Below, piece by piece: positions 53,205 through 61,923 of a DNA stretch of 64,000 nt. Every line of letters starts with the position of its first letter. Position 1 is the first letter of the stretch. The notes under the pieces are model-generated. The model saw nothing but the letters and a program-made list of their open reading frames with translations. It did no database searches and had not been told where the DNA came from. Source of the DNA: Natronorubrum texcoconense (lineage in GTDB: Archaea; Halobacteriota; Halobacteria; Halobacteriales; Natrialbaceae); the NCBI RefSeq assembly GCF_900100335.1, contig NZ_FNFE01000005.1, forward strand, positions 62,001 through 126,000, written 5' to 3'. The translations under genes and the position numbers were made by a program.

Positions 53205-53936
53205 ATGAAAATCAAAGCTATCAATCCGAACACCACCCTCGAGATGACCGAGAACATCGGCGCGGTCGCGAACAAGTACACGAGCGACGACACTGAAGTC
53301 GTCGCCGCCTCCCCCGACCGCGGGCCGATCAGTATCGAATCCTACTACGACGACTACCTCGCCGTCCCCGGCATCCTCGACGAGATCCTCAAGGACGAGG
53401 ACGACGAGTTCGACGCGTTCGTCAACTCCTGCTGGGGCGATCCGGGGCTCGACGCCTGCCGCGAAGTCACCGACAAACCGGTCGTCGGCATCGCCGAGGG
53501 CTCGATGTACGTCGCGAACATGCTGGGAGCGAACTTCTCGGTCGTCACGATCCTCCCTCGAGCGCGCGATTTCATCGAGGAAGCGGTCAGAAAGACGGGG
53601 CTGGACGGCCACTGCGCGTCGGTCCGCTGTACCGAGTTGACCGTCGTCGAAACCGAAAACACGCGTGACGCGGCCGCGGAGGCCCTTCTCGAGGCGAGCT
53701 GGGAGGCGGTCGAGGAGGACGGCGCCGAAGTGATCTGTCTCGGCTGCGCCGGGATGGGCGGCCTCGACGAACCGCTCGAAGCTGAACTGCCCGTCCCCGT
53801 CATCGACAGCGTCGGCGCGGGGGCCGTGCTCGCGGAGAGTCTCGTCCAGCTCGGCAAGCGCACGAGCACGGTTAGAACCTACAAACGGCCGGAGTCGAAG
53901 GAGATCGTCGGCTACCCCGAACGCTACCAGTTGTAG
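53205..53936 (+). CDS. Asp/Glu/hydantoin racemase family protein
   Basis: The ATG at 53205 begins MKIKAINPNTT, the standard start of the family, so the 23 upstream codons are excluded; length is 243 residues. The two catalytic Cys positions are Cys76 in NSCWGDPG and Cys181 in LGCAGM. Members racemise hydantoins, aspartate or glutamate, or act as maleate isomerase or decarboxylase. Being close to two hydantoinase pairs favours hydantoin racemase (HyuE-like) or a related epimerase. Confidence 0.88.
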   Translation: MKIKAINPNTTLEMTENIGAVANKYTSDDTEVVAASPDRGPISIESYYDDYLAVPGILDEILKDEDDEFDAFVNSCWGDPGLDACREVTDKPVVGIAEGSMYVANMLGANFSVVTILPRARDFIEEAVRKTGLDGHCASVRCTELTVVETENTRDAAAEALLEASWEAVEEDGAEVICLGCAGMGGLDEPLEAELPVPVIDSVGAGAVLAESLVQLGKRTSTVRTYKRPESKEIVGYPERYQL

Positions 53937-54874
53937 GCACGGACTCAAGCGGTCAGTCTCCCTTCCGTTCTCGATTCGACTCAGCCCGACGAGCACCCGC
54001 TCTCCAGAAGATTCGAGCGCCGAACGTGTGGAACGAAGAGCAACACAATCGGGCGTCGTTCGTCATCGTCGAACTTTATATGTGATCGACCACCGTTCGC
54101 CGGACGAATCGAGACTCGAGAACGTTTCCGACTATTCTCTCCGAAAATTACAAAAGTACATTCGTAAATTTGGCCAGGTATGTCCGCTATCGGAGATGAT
54201 CATTTGCAGACGTGGCAGTGCTGAAATCTATGCGTTACATACGTACTTCTGTAAATAATCGCGGAGAACCACCCGTCAACGGGGAGACAGAACCCGCGAT
54301 TCGATCGGGTACGACGAGGACCTATGGCGCTGCAGTACTGCGGTTTCCGCACTAATCGACTGTGGTGTACCCGTTCGATAACGCCGCCTTTTATATACTA
54401 ATAGTCATCGTGAGATCATGAGTTTGAAAATTGACCCTCACCAGCCTATATTCATTATATCTCCATATATTGCACCAAATCACCATTTATACTCGCAAAT
54501 CATTCCGATGCAGTTTCTAAGATCGGGAATTTGTTTGTAGTTCGAATATTTAGGCGTCAGCGATTTGAACGGGAGGGCCATGATAGGCAAACCCACCCAT
54601 GATTTCGAAGCCAGGCGTCGACCACTCGAATCGATTCCTGACAGACACATCACAGAAGAACGATGTCGTTCGGTAACAACGAACCTTTTATACCCAAACG
54701 CCAAGGGTCGCCGTCGGTCTGACAGTAATTCGTCGCTCTGAGACGGGTACGGCGCCGGCTGAACCAAAACAGTCGAAAAGGGAATCGGATCCTCGAGCGG
54801 TTCAGTTCGATAGCGCGTCGATACCGAAACTCAGCGATGGAGTCGCCGTGGGTCGAGTACGGACGACTCGGCAG
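53937..54874. other. 938-bp AT-rich intergenic region
   Basis: From about 54060 to 54560 the GC content is clearly lower than in flanking genes. A strong TATA-like ttttatata at 54389-54397 precedes a 40-codon AT-rich frame starting at 54418, whose codon use is not haloarchaeal. No family is recognised. It may hold a remnant of foreign DNA or an uncharacterised RNA. Confidence 0.45.
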
Positions 54875-56080
54875 TCAGTACGATCGCGGAAGCCCAAGCA
54901 CGTTCTCCCCCACGTAGTTGAGGACGAGTTCCTGGGTGATCGGCACGAGTCGCGTGAGTCGCGCTTCCCGAAAGTAGCGTTCGACGTCGTACTCCCGAGC
55001 GACGCCGAACCCGCCGTGGGCCTGGACGGCGGCATCGGCGCCTGCGAAGGCGGCTTCGGCAGCCAGATACTTCGCCATGTTCGCCTGCGCGCCGACGCCC
55101 CTTCCGGACTCCCCGTCGACCGCGCTCGCGGCGCTGTAGGTCAGTTGCTTTGCGGCCTGTAGTTCGGCGTACGCCTTCGCCAGCGGATGCTGGATAGCCT
55201 GATTCATCCCGATCGGGCGGTCGAACACCACACGCTCGTTCGCGTAGTCGACGCCCGTTCGGATCGCCAGTTCGCCGAGTCCGAGACACTCCGCCGCGAT
55301 CACCAGCCGCTCCTCGTTGAGTCCGTCCAGCAGCTGATAGAAGCCGTTTCCGCGCTCGCCGACGAGATTGTCCGCGGGAACCCGCAGGTCGTCGAACCAG
55401 AGTTCGGAGGCGCCGACGGCGTTGCTGGCCGACTTCGGAATCGATCGCATCGTCAACGTTCCGGCGTCGACGGCGTCGTCGATGTCGACGAGGAACATCG
55501 AGATCCCCTTCGTTCGCTTTTCGGCCGCCGATTTCGGCGTCGTTCGGGCCACGACCAGCAGATAGTCGCTCGCGTCGACCCGCGAGATCCAGATCTTCTG
55601 TCCGTTGATCACGTACTCCCCTTCCTGCTCTTCAGCGAACGTTTCGATAGACGTGGAGTCCGAACCCGCGTTCGGTTCGGTGAGTCCGAGCGACTGAATC
55701 GCGACGTCCCCCGCTGCAACGTCCGGCAGCAACCGTTCTTTGAGTTCGTCGCTGCCGTGGCGGACGATCGGCACGGAGTTGTAAATCCCGCCGTGAATCG
55801 CTTGTGCGGCAGCGAACCCGCCGCCGCTCGCCGCGATCTCCTCCATCATCACGACGACTTCCGCCGTCCCCATCCCGGCCCCGCCGTACGCTTCGGGGAC
55901 GAGGATCCCCAGCCAGCCGTGATCTGCCAGTTCCGTCACGAACTCCGTCGGGTATTCGGCCGCGCGGTCTTTCTCCCGCCAGTACTCGTCGTCGAACTCG
56001 CTGCAGATATCGCGAATGCTGTCCCTGACGAGTTCCTGCTGCGCAGTCAGCGCTACGGTATCCGTCGCTACTGTGGCCAT
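54875..56080 (-). CDS. Acyl-CoA dehydrogenase
   Basis: The ATG at 56080 is chosen over the GTG at 56083 (a TATA-like gtttatc is centred 29 bp upstream); length is 401 residues. It has LTEPNAGSDS, the FAD/substrate segment WISRVDASDY, DRPIGMNQAIQHPLA and QAHGGFGVAREYDVERYFREARL, all standard. The catalytic Glu is not assigned with certainty. It introduces a double bond into an acyl-CoA using FAD. It is divergent from hyuA and, with MaoC and SDR, gives a beta-oxidation-like set. Confidence 0.93.
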   Translation of the reverse strand: MATVATDTVALTAQQELVRDSIRDICSEFDDEYWREKDRAAEYPTEFVTELADHGWLGILVPEAYGGAGMGTAEVVVMMEEIAASGGGFAAAQAIHGGIYNSVPIVRHGSDELKERLLPDVAAGDVAIQSLGLTEPNAGSDSTSIETFAEEQEGEYVINGQKIWISRVDASDYLLVVARTTPKSAAEKRTKGISMFLVDIDDAVDAGTLTMRSIPKSASNAVGASELWFDDLRVPADNLVGERGNGFYQLLDGLNEERLVIAAECLGLGELAIRTGVDYANERVVFDRPIGMNQAIQHPLAKAYAELQAAKQLTYSAASAVDGESGRGVGAQANMAKYLAAEAAFAGADAAVQAHGGFGVAREYDVERYFREARLTRLVPITQELVLNYVGENVLGLPRSY

Positions 56081-56250
56081 CACTATTCCTTGTGTGGTCG
56101 GCGAGATAAACTTACGCGTGGCTGGTGTTCGCCGGCCGTCACATCGCCGTGAGCGGCCGACGAGGAGGACTCGCGATCGAATCGCCGCCAGCGAACCGCT
56201 ATCCGCCGAGGGAAACGGTTAACTCCTCGAGCGCAGAGTATTGGGTGTGC

Positions 56251-58353
56251 ATGGCTAGCAAGAGTAGTACCAGCGGAAGCGAGATCCGCGTCGGCGTCGA
56301 CGTCGGTGGGACGAACACCGACGTGATCCTCGTCACCGACGAGGACGAGTTCACCTTCAAAACGCCGTCGACCGCGGATCCGTCGGAGTCGACGATCACC
56401 GGGATCGTGGAGGTGTGTCGCCACGCCGGCATCGATCCCGGCGCGGTCGACCAGATCCTCCACGGAACGACGGTGGCGACGAACGCCCTCATCGAACACG
56501 AAGGGGCGCGAACCGGACTCCTCACGACGAAGGGCTTTCGGGACGTCCTCCACATCGGTCGGCACCGAAAGCCACACAGCTTCTCCCTCCAGCAGACGAT
56601 CCCCTGGCAGGAACACCCGATCGTCGAACGACGACATCGAAAGGAGGTCACGGAGCGCGTCTACCCGCCCGGCGACGTCATCACGCCGTTAGACGAGGAC
56701 GAAGTGCTCGAGCACGCCGGCGAGCTCGTCGACGACGGCGTCGAGTCGATCGCGGTCTGTTATCTCCATTCCTATCTGAACCGCGATCACGAGGATCGGA
56801 CGAAAGAACTCCTCCAGGAGGAGTTTCCGGACGTCAGCGTCTCGACCTCGAGCGACGTCGTCGCCCAGTTCCGGGAGTTCGAGCGGTTCACGACGACGGC
56901 GATCAACGCGCGGTTAGAACCCGTGCTGTCGACGTACCTCAATCGCCTCAGCAATGGGCTCGCCGACGAAGGGTTCGACGCGGAGGTGCTCATCATGCAG
57001 TCTAACGGTGGGATGGCGAGCGTCCGAAACGTGGCCGAACGCCCCGTCACGACGCTCGTCTCCGGACCGGCTGCCGGTGTGCTCTCGGCGGAGTTCGAAG
57101 GGAACCACGTCGACGAACCGAATCTGGTCATGCTCGACATGGGCGGCACCAGCGCCGATATCTCCGTGATCCCGGGGCGCGTGCTCGAGCGCGACCCCCG
57201 CGACAGCACCGTCGGCGGGTACCCCACGATCACGCCGATGCTCGACATCGAAACGATCGGTGCTGGCGGCGGTTCGATCGCCTGGTTCGACGACGCGATG
57301 GGGTTCAACGTCGGACCGAAGAGCGCCGGCGCTGACCCCGGCCCGGCGTGTTACGCCCGCGGCAACGATCGGCCGACGACGACCGACGCCCAGGTCGTCC
57401 TCGGACGGATCGATCCCGACAGCTTCCTCGGGGGCGACCTCGACCTCGAGCCCGAGCGCTCTCGAGAAGCACTGCAGACGAAGCTCTGCGATCGCACCGA
57501 TCAGGCGCAGTTCGAGACGCCCGAAAAAGCCGCGCTCGCGGCGCTCGAGGTCGCGAACACGAACATGTATCGGGCGATCCGCGAACAGACCGTCCAGCGC
57601 GGGTACGACCCGCGGGAGTACACGATGGTCGCATTCGGCGGCGCCGGCCCGATGCACGGCGCGAGCATCGCCGAGAAGCTGGACGTGTCGACGGTGCTGG
57701 TTCCGCCGTCGCCGGGGATCGCCTCCGCTCGCGGGCTTCTGACGGGGAACGTCAAGTACGACTACCAGCAGACGGTCAGCAGTCGACTCGAGGAGGTCGA
57801 CGGCGCGTTCGTCGACGAGGCGTTCGAACGACTCGAGGATCGCGGACGCGAGCAGTTAGCGCGCGACGAGATCGACTCCTCGAAGTGGACGTTCAGATCG
57901 TCGGTCGACTGCCTGTACGACGGGCAGGGCTACGAACTGAACATCGACTTCGACGGCACGGACGGGGACTGGCACGCCAGACTCCGCGAGCAGTTCGAGG
58001 CGAAACACGAGGCCGAGTACGGCCACTACTTCGAGGACGACCCCGTCGAACTCCTCAACGTGCGCGTGACCGCGATCGGCGACGTGCAGTCCTATGCACC
58101 CCCCGAAATCCCGGCGACGGGGGATCTCTCCGCGGCCCAGACGACGGAGTCGACGGTCGTCTTCGGAACGGCCGACGACCCCGAGGAGATGACCGTTCCG
58201 CGGTACGACCGCGCGAAACTGGCGGCCGAACACGTGATCGGCGGGCCGGCCGTCATCGACGAGTTCGACAGCACGGTCGTCGTCAACCCCGGTTGGGAGG
58301 CGACCATCGGCGAGAACGGATCGATCAAACTGCGGACGGAGAGCGACAAATGA
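56251..58353 (+). CDS. hyuA: Hydantoinase/oxoprolinase family subunit A (first pair)
   Basis: The ATG at 56251 begins a 700-residue protein; upstream codons are not family-like. It has the ATPase-fold motifs VGVDVGGTNTD (residues 14-24), HGTTVATNALIE, LDMGGTSADIS, IGAGGGSIAWFD and FGGAGPMHG. This superfamily (N-methylhydantoinase, 5-oxoprolinase, caprolactamase, acetone carboxylase) uses ATP to activate a carbonyl, often of a cyclic amide. It overlaps hyuB by 4 bp (ATGA), so the subunits are made together. The substrate is unknown. Confidence 0.92.
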   Translation: MASKSSTSGSEIRVGVDVGGTNTDVILVTDEDEFTFKTPSTADPSESTITGIVEVCRHAGIDPGAVDQILHGTTVATNALIEHEGARTGLLTTKGFRDVLHIGRHRKPHSFSLQQTIPWQEHPIVERRHRKEVTERVYPPGDVITPLDEDEVLEHAGELVDDGVESIAVCYLHSYLNRDHEDRTKELLQEEFPDVSVSTSSDVVAQFREFERFTTTAINARLEPVLSTYLNRLSNGLADEGFDAEVLIMQSNGGMASVRNVAERPVTTLVSGPAAGVLSAEFEGNHVDEPNLVMLDMGGTSADISVIPGRVLERDPRDSTVGGYPTITPMLDIETIGAGGGSIAWFDDAMGFNVGPKSAGADPGPACYARGNDRPTTTDAQVVLGRIDPDSFLGGDLDLEPERSREALQTKLCDRTDQAQFETPEKAALAALEVANTNMYRAIREQTVQRGYDPREYTMVAFGGAGPMHGASIAEKLDVSTVLVPPSPGIASARGLLTGNVKYDYQQTVSSRLEEVDGAFVDEAFERLEDRGREQLARDEIDSSKWTFRSSVDCLYDGQGYELNIDFDGTDGDWHARLREQFEAKHEAEYGHYFEDDPVELLNVRVTAIGDVQSYAPPEIPATGDLSAAQTTESTVVFGTADDPEEMTVPRYDRAKLAAEHVIGGPAVIDEFDSTVVVNPGWEATIGENGSIKLRTESDK

Positions 58354-60185
58354 CCGAGAACCCCCACGAAACGAACCGAACGGAGGCAACGGACGACGAA
58401 CGCGCGGAGACGACGGCGGCGGACGTCCTCCGCGAGCGGGACATCGACCCGGTGACGATGCAGGTCATCGGCGGCGAACTCGACACGATCGCCCAGGAGA
58501 TGGGGTACAAACTCATCCGCTCGTCGTACTCCTCGATCATCCGCGAGAGCGAGGACATGGGCGCGGGGATTTTCACCACCGACTGTCGCGAGCTGTGCGA
58601 GAGCGACTCCACGCCGATGCACGTCGGCTCGCTCATCGGCTACCTCGACGGCATGTACGAGACGTTCGAGGAGCGCGGCGTCGATCGCGAGGACGTCATC
58701 AACGAGGGCGACGTCTTCATCCACAACCACCCCCACTACGGGGCGAGCCACTCGCCGGATATCGCCGTCGCCGTGCCCATTTTCTACGAGGGCGAACACA
58801 TCGCCTGGGCGGCCAACACGGCCCATCATCTCGATATCGGCTCGGCGACGCCCGGCCTCGCGATCGACCTCGAGGACATGTACGCCGAGGGGAGCTTGTT
58901 CCGAGCGACGAAGGTGTACGAGGAGGGCGAACGAGTCGACGGCATCTGGGACTTCATCGAGGATAACGTTCGAACTCCGCGAGAGGTCATCGGCGACCTC
59001 CAGGCCCAGATATCCTCCTGTAACGTTGGGAAGGATCGATACCTCGACCTCGTCGAGAAGTACGGCCTCGAGGAGATCCAACACGCCGGCGAGGCGCTCA
59101 TGGACTACGCCGAGGCACTGTTGCGCAACGAGATTCGGACGATCCCCGACGGCACCTACTACGCCGAGGACTACCTCGACGACGACGGCCGTAACCGGGA
59201 CGTCCCCCTGAAGATCGCCGCGGAGGTGACCGTCGACGGCAGCGACATCACCGTCGACATGAGCAAGTCCGCCGATCAGACGCCGACGGGGTATAACATC
59301 CCGTTCCACGGCTCGACCGACGTCTGCATCTACTTCACGATCCGATCGCTGTTGATGGACACCTTCGTCCGCGACGAGTACCTCCCGCAGAACTCGGGGA
59401 CGTTCGCGCCGGTCCACCCGAAGGCCCGGCCGGGCTGTATGTTCAACCCGACGCCGCCGACGTCGGCGTTCGCCCGCATCAACCAGGTCGACAAGATGAG
59501 CGATCTCATCATCAAAGCGCTCGCGGATGCGATCCCCGAGCGGGTCTGTGCGGGCACCTGCGGTCAAGTGTACTTCGTGAGCTACGGCGGGACGAACGAC
59601 GCGGGCGAGTACTGGGTCTACCTCGAGGTGAACGAGGGCTCCTACGGCGGCCGACCCGGGGCTGACGGCCTCGACGCGGTCGACGCGCTCGTCCACAACA
59701 CGAAGAACCGGCCCGTCGAGGACATCGAGCTCTCGCACCCCATGCGCCTCGAGCGCTACGGGCTCCGCGAAGACGGCCACGGCGCCGGTCGGACTCGAGG
59801 CGGTCACGGGATCGTCCGGGAGTCTCGCTTCCTGACGGACGCCGTGATGACGATGGAAGGCGACGGGAACAGCTACCGCCCGCACGGACTCTTCGGCGGC
59901 GGCGAGGGGACCCACGGCGACCTCCAGCACATCAAAGCCGACGGCGAGGTGCTTGACCTGCACTCGAAGGAGTCCGGCTACAAGTTCGAAGCCGACGACC
60001 GCGTGCTCATCAAGACGGCGAGCGGCGGCGGCTACGGCGATCCGCACGAGCGGCCGGCGGACACCGTCTACGAGGACTATCTGGACGGGTTGGTGTCGGC
60101 GACCGACGCCCGGGATGAGTACGGTGTCGTCATCGAGGACGGAACCCTCGATACGGCGGCGACGGCGGAACTGCGCGGCGAATAG
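58350..60185 (+). CDS. hyuB: Hydantoinase/oxoprolinase family subunit B (first pair)
   Basis: Starts in the ATGA overlap with hyuA and encodes 611 residues. An unstructured acidic lead of about 35 residues is followed by DPVTMQVIGGELDTIAQEMG, then ESEDMGAGIFTTDCRELCE. HNHPHYGASHSPD (His/Asp metal-binding region) comes next, and SGGGYGDPHERP near the end. With HyuA it forms a heteromeric ATP-dependent amidohydrolase. Its stop converges with the amidase gene 61 bp away. Confidence 0.92.
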   Translation: MTENPHETNRTEATDDERAETTAADVLRERDIDPVTMQVIGGELDTIAQEMGYKLIRSSYSSIIRESEDMGAGIFTTDCRELCESDSTPMHVGSLIGYLDGMYETFEERGVDREDVINEGDVFIHNHPHYGASHSPDIAVAVPIFYEGEHIAWAANTAHHLDIGSATPGLAIDLEDMYAEGSLFRATKVYEEGERVDGIWDFIEDNVRTPREVIGDLQAQISSCNVGKDRYLDLVEKYGLEEIQHAGEALMDYAEALLRNEIRTIPDGTYYAEDYLDDDGRNRDVPLKIAAEVTVDGSDITVDMSKSADQTPTGYNIPFHGSTDVCIYFTIRSLLMDTFVRDEYLPQNSGTFAPVHPKARPGCMFNPTPPTSAFARINQVDKMSDLIIKALADAIPERVCAGTCGQVYFVSYGGTNDAGEYWVYLEVNEGSYGGRPGADGLDAVDALVHNTKNRPVEDIELSHPMRLERYGLREDGHGAGRTRGGHGIVRESRFLTDAVMTMEGDGNSYRPHGLFGGGEGTHGDLQHIKADGEVLDLHSKESGYKFEADDRVLIKTASGGGYGDPHERPADTVYEDYLDGLVSATDARDEYGVVIEDGTLDTAATAELRGE

Positions 60186-60245
60186 TCGGCATCGTTTCTT
60201 CGGTTTTCAGTGCGTTTCAGTCCGTCCGAGTGGCGCGTCGATCGA

Positions 60246-61676
60246 TCAGTCGGCGACGCGCTCTAACGCCCGCGCCACGCGGAGTGCTCGAGCGTCCTCG
60301 AACTGCGGGGCGACCGCCTGCGCGCTCACCGGCAGGCCGTCGACCGACGTCACCGGGACCGTCACGGCCGGCGTTCCGGCGATGTTGAACGGGGCGGTGT
60401 TGCCGAGGATCGGGAGCAGATCCGCTCGAGTCGTGACCGTCTCGACCGCCGGCGGCCGAACGCGAAGCGTCGGCGTGACGAGGGCGTCGACGGCCTCGAA
60501 CGCGGTCTCGAGTCGGGCGGAGAAGGCGAGTCCCTCCTCGCGAGCGGCGGCGTAGGAGGCCCCGCCGCTGGTCATGTCGAGGAACGCGGGCGGCAGGATG
60601 CGCCTCGCGACGTGTTCGCCCAGTCCCGCCTCTCGGGCCGACTCGAACGCCTGACGGAGGGTTTCGTCGTAGCCCGTCCCCTGCCCTCTGGTGACGCCGT
60701 TACCGGACACGAGCCACGAGAATTCCGCCGCGCCGATGTTGAGGTACGCCGCCTCGGTATCGCCCAGGTCGAGTTCGACGGACTCCGTCTCGATCCCGAG
60801 CGTCGACAGCCGGTCGGTGACCGTCCGAACGGCGTCGGCGACCTCGTCCGATGCGCGCTCGAACGGCGTGTCGGGGATGCCGACGGTTAGCCCGTCGACG
60901 TCGTCGAGGTCCTCGAGCGTTTCGAGCGCGACCGACCGATCTGCCGAGGTCGGATCGAGAGGGTCCCGCCCGGCCATCGCCGCCAGCGCGCTGGCGGCCG
61001 TCGAGACGTCCCGCGTCATCGGTCCGATCGTGTCCAACGAGGGGGCGAAGTCGACGAAGCCGTTCCGCGGCACGAGCCGGTGGGACGGCTTGACGCCGAC
61101 GATGCCGCAGCAGGCCGACGGGATGCGGATGCTGCCGCCCGTATCGGAGCCGAGTGCGACGTCGACGGTGCCGGCCGCGACGGCCGCCGCGCTGCCACTC
61201 GAGGAGCCGCCAGCGACGATATCGGGATCGATCGGATTCGTGACGTGCCCGAAGTCGCTGAACTCGCCCGTGGGTCCCATCGCGAACGGCTCCATGTTGG
61301 CCTTGCCGACGAGTCCGGCGCCGGCTTCGAGGAGGCGGTCGACCGCCGGCGCGGTGAACGACGGAACCACCGAGTAGGCCGCGGAGCCGCAGGTCATCTC
61401 GAGGTCGGAAACGGCGATGTTGTCCTTGACCGCGAGCGTCTTGCCGAAGAGCGGACCCGAGTCGGTACGGACTCGCGGCTCGTCGAAAACGGCCAGTAGC
61501 GCGTTCTCCTCGTCCTCGGAGCGGTGGCCGGCGCCCTCGCTGGTCCGAACGGAAGCCGCCGCGTGCTCCTCGCCGGCGGTCGCCGTCTCGAGAATCTCCT
61601 CGAGAATTGACTCGGGGAGGTCGAACCCGAGGCGATCGGCCTGGGTTCGCATCTCGGCGAGGTCGGACTCGCTCAT
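60246..61676 (-). CDS. Amidase signature family hydrolase
   Basis: The ATG at 61676 (MSESDL) gives 476 residues; 61721 is also in frame. The Ser-cisSer-Lys site is present: Lys in LAVKDNIAV, cis-Ser in GGSSSGSAAA and the Ser nucleophile in GSDTGGSIRIPS. It hydrolyses a linear amide to acid and ammonia in the cytoplasm. Lying between two hydantoinase pairs, it may cleave the carbamoyl or amide product of ring opening. It is divergent from the second hyuA. Confidence 0.9.
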   Translation of the reverse strand: MSESDLAEMRTQADRLGFDLPESILEEILETATAGEEHAAASVRTSEGAGHRSEDEENALLAVFDEPRVRTDSGPLFGKTLAVKDNIAVSDLEMTCGSAAYSVVPSFTAPAVDRLLEAGAGLVGKANMEPFAMGPTGEFSDFGHVTNPIDPDIVAGGSSSGSAAAVAAGTVDVALGSDTGGSIRIPSACCGIVGVKPSHRLVPRNGFVDFAPSLDTIGPMTRDVSTAASALAAMAGRDPLDPTSADRSVALETLEDLDDVDGLTVGIPDTPFERASDEVADAVRTVTDRLSTLGIETESVELDLGDTEAAYLNIGAAEFSWLVSGNGVTRGQGTGYDETLRQAFESAREAGLGEHVARRILPPAFLDMTSGGASYAAAREEGLAFSARLETAFEAVDALVTPTLRVRPPAVETVTTRADLLPILGNTAPFNIAGTPAVTVPVTSVDGLPVSAQAVAPQFEDARALRVARALERVAD

Positions 61677-61913
61677 CGGCGTTCCCCCTCGGTTCGGCTC
61701 GATCGATCGCTTCGACGCCATCGTTCGCCGCACAGTTGCTCGTTCGCGTTCGGAGTCCGTCGGCGGCGCTGTCCGTGACACTGGAAACCCAGGCTCATGC
61801 GTTCGACTCTCTCCCGTCGACCTTAGTCGTATCGACGTCGACCGCGTCGGCCGTCTGTACCCAGCGTTTTCGACTAAAACGTTATATAGCACTTGCGTGT
61901 CCTTCTACGTGAG

Positions 61914-61923
61914 ATGATATCAT
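61914..61923 (+). promoter_or_regulatory. 10-bp palindrome overlapping the second hyuA start
   Basis: atgatatcat is a perfect palindrome ending on the ATG at 61922-61924, and a TATA-like gttatata lies at about 61881-61888. Such short palindromes can arise by chance, so this is a weak operator candidate. Confidence 0.25.

Noticed and set aside
51531-53996. 821-codon open frame on the minus strand
   Set aside because: It is antisense to MaoC, CoA-transferase and racemase genes that have clear family motifs. Its composition is that of the antisense of GC-rich haloarchaeal genes, with no domain.
54480-54767. 95-codon minus-strand frame in the AT-rich spacer
   Set aside because: No domain, mixed codon use and no clear start signal; it was not distinguishable from chance.
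58092-60047. 651-codon minus-strand frame opposite hyuB
   Set aside because: HyuB on the plus strand is unambiguous; the opposite frame has no family features.
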